A stretch of DNA of 64,000 nucleotides, taken from positions 248,001 through 312,000 of the forward strand of contig WPIO01000086.1 of the NCBI GenBank assembly GCA_009760855.2, given 5' to 3'. Position numbers and translations under genes: made by a program. A model generated the notes under the pieces. The model saw only the letters and a list, made by a program, of their open reading frames with translations. It searched no databases and had not been told where the DNA came from. The stretch is from Cristatella mucedo (Eukaryota > Bryozoa > Phylactolaemata > Cristatellidae). This document shows, piece after piece, positions 11,076-64,000 of the stretch (position 1 is the stretch's first letter; each line of letters begins with the position of its first letter).

Positions 11076-12100
11076 TGAGGGCGCAAACCGGCGGACCAAG
11101 TCGCTTAGGTCATGGGTGGAGGATTACTCTATGGGCGATACAGAAGCGTGCTAGCTGTGATGACCAAATTCTAAATGAACCGGGTGGAATTGGCTTGACT
11201 AGCCATTATGTAATGAGGCTATTCGGGTAATGCTGTCATTAATAAAATTGACGACTGGAGGGGTTGCTATCCCAAATCCAGTCATAGGAACACTCTGGAA
11301 AAGCTTTTACTTGATCTTCGTTCATCTGGATATGCCTTTCATAACCAACATAACTGCAAAGCGATGCTCAGGCGTCACAGTGCAATTACACATCGTTCGA
11401 CCTTGCCTATCTGGGGTTAGGCTACGGGATACGGTGATGATTGCCGTTTTATTTACATATATACAACCCTCTGACCTGCTCGTACTCATTTCATGCCTCC
11501 TTCGATGATCAAACTGTCCTACGGCGCAGCTGTAGGCCGCGAGAAATCGGTCCACAGTCTGAGCTAATTGTTGGGTGTAGCCATAGGAATCGGCTGTCCC
11601 GAATCGGCCAGTTTTTCCTGAACCCTAGATTAACGGGGATTATCACTGGAAAAATTGACTGATATCTCTTTTTTAGTCCTCTCAGTGTGGCTGACGTTGC
11701 CATCGTTCACCTACTGCAGAATACATTCGCCAAAATCACTGACACTTTCTAGTAGACAAATACTCAAGCAACTTGGTGTTGAATTTATTGAGTCAGATCA
11801 CAGATATGCCTGTCTTTGAACAATCATTTACAAACTGAAATGGTCTATCAGGAAATATTGGTGTGCAAAAACAGAATTACTGCACGAGAAAAATATTCTG
11901 ATAGCCTAGTTTGTATACACAGTTGTTAACAGTAATGTTTTTGATTTTCAATGCGGCTTCGTGTACTCCTTTCTACTAGAAAAGGCATACCAGTGCCGAT
12001 ATCAACATTTCACGTGACTTCCAACAGTAGAAGATCATGCAGGCAGTCGGTTTAAGAAGCATAAAAAAATCTTTGGAAATAAAATTAGAACTATGCCTCT
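11076..12100. other. DUOX 3' flank, no other gene recognised
   Basis: Short frames only. A minus-strand AATAAA (plus strand TTTATT at 11784-11789) lies about 310 bp after the DUOX stop and may be its polyadenylation signal, which would give a 3' UTR of roughly 0.3 kb. Confidence 0.4.
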
Positions 12101-58048
<45,948 letters not shown>

Positions 58049-59335
58049 CTGCAAATGCAAAACACACACGCTATGTTACTTACGGTAACTTGAAAATAGT
58101 TACAGTGTCTATATTTATAATTTGCATCAAAATATCCGATTAAACTGTGGCATTGTTCCTAATAAACAAAACATTCAGCATTTAAATGTTATCACCGTAT
58201 CTGTGACCATAGTTTATCTCTAAACCCAAATCCTCGTGGAAGTAGTTAGCAGTAGCAAAGAAATTATAATAAAGTACTGTGTAGCTAGCACCCAAAAAAA
58301 TTGCATCTCTTATGGGTAGTTAATATTGGCTATACATTAGGCATGTTAACTGTTTACAAATAAGAGTCTTTTTTATAATTGAAACGTGACTAAATATATT
58401 CTGATAAATAACATGACCAAATAACCTGCACTGAGACACCATTGAGTTATCTTGTCTTTAATTTACGGCTGGAAAGGGTTTTCATTTATTCATTCCTTTA
58501 GATACTAGCGGCACAGATTCGAGCTTTTTCATAGCGGTAACTGTTCGTAGTTAGATGAATGACTTAGGTCAACGGGTTGATGGTACAAGGGTTTGTCCAA
58601 GGAGGCTGTATTTCTGAGCAATAAATTAAACAAATAGATATTAACTAACCTATTAGCTAGTGCATTCAAGACACTGTCATAGGCTTTGATTGAATCTTGT
58701 CAAAATATGAATGATAAAATTTACAATTTTGGCAGCCTAAGCTCCTAAAAGACAATTCAAGCAGACAGAGCAAATACTTTTTAGGTACGTATGGCTTTCT
58801 AGCATTCTTTTAAACGTCACCTTACCAGGAGGTATTATGACATCAGTTAGTAACGAGTTTCTAGATTTAAGAGGATAGAAACAGAACTCGCGATCGGTAA
58901 ATGATTTGAAGTTTGTTAGAAGTATTATTACACGCGAATAGCATCGTATACTTTGTTTCGCCTGGTCCTATCTTACGAGACAGTTCACTAGATACAGTCA
59001 CAATTGTACATCGCATTTGGAGATGCTTCGCTGGGTAGCTTGTATCTCTTCTCATTAGCAGAACTTACTCACAAGTGTGCAGAATGAGATTGAGATGAGA
59101 GCTATACAAATTTATTATTTGTGTTATTATTATAGATGCGACCGATTCCAGAGCTGCCTGCTCATACGCATGCAATATTTGGAAGACCCCCACGGGCGCT
59201 CAGGCTTCGTTGGACCAGGCCTACACATCCCTCACTAGTGACATCAACTTTGTTCATATCTGCCTCCTTGTACCCTGGAACCTCGAGGCCCGCGAACCAT
59301 CCTCCTGGCGACACGGACCTACTGTCTTTGCGGCT
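58049..59335. other. Upstream DUOX intron, nothing recognised
   Basis: No further peroxidase-domain exon could be found here or up to 64000. A minus frame at 59162-59347 has no recognised domain. Confidence 0.4.
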
Positions 59336-59339
59336 AGTT

Positions 59340-60080
59340 ATGGTCACTAGGGTCGCTCCAAAGTCTGTCGACGATTTGGGAGTTAGACAATCTGCTCACA
59401 CCCAGGATCGCAGCAGCCTAAATTTTGAAAGCTTTGATAAGAAGACTACCGCTAAAGCTAGCCATCAGTTGCATTCATATCTAAGATTGGTAACTGCCTT
59501 TCACGGTGGTTTGCAAACCATTAATATAGCTCTTTAGTTCGGCCTTGGCTAGATTATTGTAATTCCCTTTTGGCTGGGATACTGAAAATAAGCAACTAGG
59601 CCACCGCAGCTGGCTAGGAATGTGGCTGCAAGGCTATTTTGCCGATCCCAGAGGATTGGATGTGTGGTTCCTATGCTAAAAGAGCTAGGGTGGCTGACGG
59701 TTGATAAATGAATGCAAAGAAAAATTATTACGTCGATCCGTAAGGCCCACCACGGCGTGGCTCCTCCATACCGTCACACCGAGCTGAACTGCTGCAAAGT
59801 TTCAGCCTCCTCCCACTCTCAGGTCCTGTATGGACAATAAATTGGCATTTTCAATACTCAGCTTGATGACCGTTGGCGACAGAGCTTTAGCTCTGCAGGT
59901 CCTAGGCTGTGGAACTCGCTTCCACGATTCTTACGCAACGATAATTACTCTCCTGCTACCGACTATGGCAAATCCTTTCCAGCGGTCTTGAGCTGCTGCT
60001 TCCATGCTACTCACTACCTCAGCTGCTCACGTGACTCAGCTATGCTTCACACTTTCTCTTTGTTCAAGTGCATTATTATT
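59340..60080 (+). mobile_element. LINE-B 3' half
   Basis: Plus-strand LINE-B from the FESFDKKTTAKASHQ segment through TGGACAATAAATTGGC, GACCGTTGGCGACAGAGC, TTAGCTCTGCAGGTCCTAGG and CTTCCATGCTACTCACTACC. At about 60063 it is interrupted by CAAGTGCATTATTATTATTA, a LINE-A 3' terminus. Confidence 0.8.
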
Positions 60081-60220
60081 ATTATATTTTTTGCGTGAGG
60101 TTAAATCATGATTGTCGTATATGAGCATGCTACCACAAACGATTTGATCATGCTTCCTTCGCGGCAAATTTAAAGTGCCTTGAAAGAGATTGAGTTCTCT
60201 GAGGGCACCATAACAAATGT
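60063..60220 (+). mobile_element. Scrambled LINE-A tail pieces
   Basis: CAAGTGCATTATTATTATTA (extreme 3' end of LINE-A) comes first, then a 10-bp LINE-B piece (TTGCGTGAGG), then LINE-A 3' UTR from TTAAATCATGATTG through the hairpin to GGGCACC. The order of LINE-A parts is permuted. Confidence 0.65.
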
Positions 60221-60440
60221 TATAACAATAATACATTTGTATAGCGCCTTCGGAGAGCCGAGTCATTTTTAAGCACTTTACCGATGCTGCATAGAAAGTA
60301 TTACAAAATGACTGATGATAACATCCCCAAGAAGCAGGCATATTTTAAGCAAGTACATTCACATGCACACAAAATCACAAAGACCCACTAAATGCTGTAA
60401 TAAACAGGTACGGTTTAAGCTCCCTTTTAAACTTCGTATT
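60221..60440 (-). mobile_element. LINE-A 3' tail, head-to-head with neighbour
   Basis: AATAATACATTTGTATAGCG, GCCTTCGGAGAGCCGAGTCA and CACAAAGACCCACTAAATGC, the minus-strand LINE-A 3' UTR. Its tail abuts the tail of the plus-strand copy. Confidence 0.7.
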
Positions 60441-60444
60441 ATTA

Positions 60445-62170
60445 ATATTATTACTATTGAGTTTTTTGGCAATAGAATGCATACTGAAAGCCATTTAGGT
60501 TATGAGTGAGCTATACGAAACTACCCTGCATCCATTTATGTCACAATGCAGGCTGGACGCCCTCTTCCTATCGCTCCAGACTAAGCTGACTTCCTGCTCT
60601 TCTCCTTCAGCCCTCTTCTCCGTCCGATGACAGATTGTTTGGACCACTTCTTCTTTCTCAAACGGTGGCGACCAACTGGTCTAGTCATTCGCCAAGATTG
60701 TTGCCTCACAATGAGATATCGTATCGGTAGCTTTTCCGGCTCTTCCCATCCTCTTTGACTCTGGGGCTGCCGACTGGTCGCTAGCTAGCACTTTTAGCTG
60801 TTCAACTACACCCATCCTGAGGCACAACAGCTACGTTTCAGAGCTGGCCGCCCGTTTGTTTGGGAAACCTAAATCGTCGATCAACTCGTGCGTAAACTTC
60901 TTTCTCTTTCTGCCGAAAACAAGCTAGTCAAGCCCTACACCTTCATCTTACCAGACGGGCCGCCTCAAAAGGTGAACCAGTAGTGCATAATGAGTTGCAT
61001 GCCTTTATCGACAGACTCACGATCCCATTTGACAATGGCACCGCCTCGGGATCGTAGCCGTGATGAAAATCAGGCATCCAAGATTTTTACAAGGCCGACG
61101 TCACGATTCAACCTCTCGAGGTCAGTTCTTAATTAAATCGATTCATACCGCAATCGCGGAATGAAGCCGGACTAAGAATTGCACCACAGTGAAAGTATTG
61201 TGGATTCAGGTTTACTTGACTGAAAAAGTAGTGTAAACTCAGCTAAAATGTTGCCAAATCTTGTTTGCTGCAAAATGGTTTCATGCATTTCACCGGGCAG
61301 CTTATGAAGTTCTCTAGTAAGAAACTCCTATTTTCCTAGTTCTACTAGTGAGAAATTCGCCAAGCTACTGTATAGTTAAAACACCGGCAGATATTATATA
61401 GCTTCCCCTATTGCGGGTGAAGGATCACATGCATCGCGTGCATGTTCTTAACTCGACTTCATTGAAATTTTATTTTGACGTTTGTCCTTAAATAACTCGT
61501 AGGCACGCATACTGAAGTCGATTTAAGTGACACATGTGTTGGCATTGTCGTCGTATTCTGGGATATCGGAGAACAAAGCATCTAACATCTCTCGGCCTAA
61601 GTGATGCACAGGTCAGAAATTACCGGTAAGGAAGCAGGTGTGCGATTTTCGTATTTGTTAGGACTGGGAGAAAATCTTGCAAAGACAAAACATTTACATA
61701 ATAAAATCCTTCACTTTGGATTCTTATAAGACCGAGCCTCGTAAAGAAGTAGGTGGATTGCAGTACACCGATGCCCATCTGAGATCTTGGTTCTGAGGCA
61801 AATATTTTTCCAGGACTATGATCTGAATCGGCTGCAAGTTCCAATCATTAAACCCATTTGTCTGACTTATGCCTGAATCCATAGGCTCCAACTTAAGTGG
61901 TATTTGCAGGAAAGTATTCTAGCTTCACAAGCAACACCTAAAATCTCAGACAAATTTTTAATAAACAAGAGCGTATGCCGACCCTAGTGCATCATTTTTT
62001 TCACTAAATGATTTGCAAACGCTCTTCAAATAGTTTGGAATTCATCCAGTTAGTCCTGTACGTTAAATAGCTTGTCAAGTCAATATTTTGAAGAAACTGT
62101 CGATTGCCTTCCACCAATAGCAACGCTGCCTCGAAGGTGTCGCGTGCAACTCAATGCAATCGGTTGACCC
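60445..62170. other. Unassigned, including a C/T-rich block
   Basis: 60445-60535 resembles LINE-B 3' sequence (GCATACTGAAAGCCATTTAG). 60540-61160 is C/T-rich and GC-richer, with broken frames that I could not assign; it may be an old retroelement. 61160-62170 shows nothing recognised. Confidence 0.3.
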
Positions 62171-62174
62171 GAAT

Positions 62175-62365
62175 TTTAAAAATAAAGAAATACTAGCTGA
62201 TTTAATACCCTATTTTGCATAGCGACTGACGAGCCTTTACAGCTATCACCACCGCTTGCAGCGCCAATAACGAATAGCCCACTGTATGATTCGAACCCAC
62301 GACTACGGTAGTGAAAAACAACCACTATACCGTGAGCCTCGATGGCACACTAACTAAGACCAGTT
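62175..62365 (-). mobile_element. SINE-1
   Basis: Minus strand: GTGGTTGTTTTTCACTACCG, GTGGGTTCGAATCATAC (B box), GGCGCTGCAAGCGGTGGTGA core, GGGTATTAAATCAGCTAGTA and ATTTCTTTATTTTT end. Confidence 0.8.
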
Positions 62366-62589
62366 GCATCCACTTTTAATACATGGCATATAGCAGTCAA
62401 CTTATAATCATGTTTATCCACCACGACCCAAATGCCTTCGCCCTACTAATGTAATCTAAGGGCATATTTTTAAAAACTCAACGACCCGACATTTAATTAA
62501 GCTTCCTTTTGCCAGCTATTCGATGCAGTGAAGAATACCAGTTTTGGCTCCTCGACGCCAACATATATATGAATATGTTAATATATGAA

Positions 62590-63066
62590 TATGTCGTGTA
62601 TGTCGTTTACTTTTAGGTCACTTCGTTCTTTGGCCCCAGCCTATCTCTCAGATCTACTCCCCCACCAGGCCAAGCATCGTACCACCCGATTTTTGGAATC
62701 CAACAGTGTGCATTTAGTTCGGATGCTCCAAAAGCCTGGAACTCCCTCCCGACTTGCGTCAGAACATACATGACTTGACCACATTTAAAAAGAACTTAAA
62801 AACGCACCTGTTTAGGACAGCATTTAGTGGGTCCCTGTGATTCGTCCTACATGTGCTTATGCGTGCTGACACTATGCATGCTGCCACTAACCACATCTGC
62901 ATGCTTACCCTGTGCATGTCACCCCTAACCATGTTATTCATGTTGTTTATCAAGCCTGACATTGCTCGCCATTCAATCGCGTTTCCCTCTGTAGCAAATG
63001 TAAAGTACCTAGAAAGAGATTTCGTTCTCTGAGGGTGCTTTATCAAGTGCATTATTGTTCTTATTA
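62590..63066 (+). mobile_element. LINE-A 3' fragment
   Basis: TCGTTTACTTTTAGGTCACT through LSDLLPHQAKHRTTR-like coding sequence, 3' UTR, hairpin (AAGTACCTAGAAAGAGATTT) and TTATTATTATGG tail. It carries a 60-bp internal deletion between the HRTTRFLESN and HLVRM-like segments. Confidence 0.85.
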
Positions 63067-63068
63067 TT

Positions 63069-63073
63069 ATGGT

Positions 63074-63120
<47 letters not shown>
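63069..63120. repeat. (AT)n microsatellite
   Basis: About 20 AT dinucleotides between the LINE-A tail and the R2-like fragment. Confidence 0.95.
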
Positions 63121-63121
<1 letters not shown>

Positions 63122-64000
63122 CTCAAGCGGCCCTGATGTGCTGCGTCCACTGACATGGCAGTGTCAACCGACCCTATCGAGCACTTGCTCGTGCCACAAG
63201 TGGTTATCACGAAGCTTCGGGAGTTGCCTAGGCTCGCGGAAGGCCGCGTTCGGGCGTCCCAGCCTGCACAGGGCAGGGTCAGCCGCTGCCTGGCAACGGA
63301 CAGATTCGCCACCCACAGTCACTTCCTGACCAAGGGTTTTGGCCGGTCGCTTCGGGCCTGACGGTTCGAGCACAGAGCGACCCTGGACCTGCTGCCAGTG
63401 GCTGCTGCTAGGAGCCGTGCATACCCCGGGTTACTAGCTGCCGACTAAGCCGCACGAAGGCAGATACCGTTTGCCATATGGTGAGCCATGGCCGGCCGAT
63501 GCTGCGTGCAATTACGAGCCGACATAACCGTGTTCTGGGTCACCTAATCGGAGCTCTTCCGGCCACAGCGTTCAACTGCCCGTCGGCAGGCTGCGCCATT
63601 CCGCTTGCCAGTGGTCTTGCTCTATAGCCGGACCTGGTCTTCGACAACGGCACCGATATGGTAACCGTTGATGCGACGGTGCCGTCCGAGGGCAGCGTTG
63701 ATTCTCTGATTATGGCGGCTCGGGATAAGACCGATAAATGTGCAGTCGTTGTCCGGTCTTTCCTGACCTCTGGCTACGGTTGGCAGTGGCGAGGCCCTTC
63801 ATGGTCAGGGCTCTTGGCAGCTGGTGGCCAAACAATTAGGCTCACCTTGCTCACCTCGGCATGCCACACACAGTGAGAAGGGCATTGGGGTGGCACTGAG
63901 TCTCCGACGCCATTACTGGCTCGGAAGCCGTGCGGTCTCACTTCCTGAACATGGAGGCCCGGGTAGCACCCCGACCCCGGCAGCACAGGGCATCGCCGGC
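63121..64000 (+). mobile_element. R2/NeSL-like retrotransposon C-terminal fragment
   Basis: Alignable with 14781-15480 but extends further 5'. Broken frames contain a degenerate zinc-knuckle segment (ADTVCHM then GRPMLRAI), HLIGALPATAFNCP, and PDLVFDNGTDMVTVDATVPS, the last matching the restriction-like endonuclease PD...VD-x-TV pattern. Frameshifts and stops throughout. It runs off the window end. Confidence 0.6.

Noticed and set aside
58049-64000. Upstream DUOX peroxidase exons
   Set aside because: No segment with peroxidase motifs and splice sites was found on the minus strand, so none is claimed. They probably lie beyond the window.

Overview
The window is nuclear DNA from an animal. It has spliced genes with GT-AG introns of up to about 8 kb, many non-LTR retrotransposon fragments, tRNA-derived SINEs and long AT microsatellites. 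The repeat set (CR1/L2-like LINEs, an R2/NeSL-like element with a restriction-like endonuclease, a SPIN/URR1-like hAT miniature element) and the form of the dual oxidase suggest an invertebrate, perhaps a flatworm or mollusc. The sequence alone does not settle this.

The main gene is a dual oxidase (DUOX) on the minus strand. It runs from the end of its peroxidase-like domain at 58048 down to its stop codon at 12101. I could place 18 exons (about 1,190 codons) by splice sites, reading phase and family motifs. In order they encode the last part of the peroxidase-like domain, a cysteine-rich stretch absent from the human sequence I recall, transmembrane segment 1, the PH-like/linker region, two EF-hand loops, the six-helix ferric-reductase domain with its haem histidines, the FAD domain and the NADPH domain with the usual C-terminal Phe. 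The N-terminal ~400 residues lie beyond position 64000. One short exon between 40830 and 33470 was not found. Convergent with DUOX, at 8274-9608 (+), is a small polyubiquitin gene: an intron-split first unit and a decayed second unit with an internal stop.

Nearly everything else is repeats. LINE-A (CR1/L2-like, 3' hairpin, ATT tail) has about 20 copies. One copy (51614-53712) keeps an intact 600-codon reverse transcriptase frame and has a near-identical partial copy next to it. LINE-B (related, ACATT tail) has more than a dozen fragments. SINE-1 is tRNA-derived with an ATTT tail. SINE-2 has a Leu/Ser-tRNA-like head joined to the LINE-A 3' hairpin, so it probably borrows LINE-A machinery. A short LTR retrotransposon (2666-4789, minus) carries a gag remnant and a GC-rich alanine-coding tandem repeat but no pol; a solo LTR of the same family sits at 10702-10976. 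Two R2/NeSL-like C-terminal fragments lie at 14781-15480 and 63119-64000.

Layout: 1-7040 nested retroelements; 7041-9620 SINE-2 and ubiquitin; 9730-11075 LINE fragments; 12101-58048 DUOX with repeat-filled introns; 58049-64000 upstream intron or flank filled with LINE-B, LINE-A, SINE-1 and R2-like sequence. No novel multi-gene system was found. The most notable points are the DUOX cysteine-rich insert and weakened EF-hands, the SPIN-like element, the gag-only LTR element with its alanine-rich repeat, and the tail shared by LINE-A and SINE-2.
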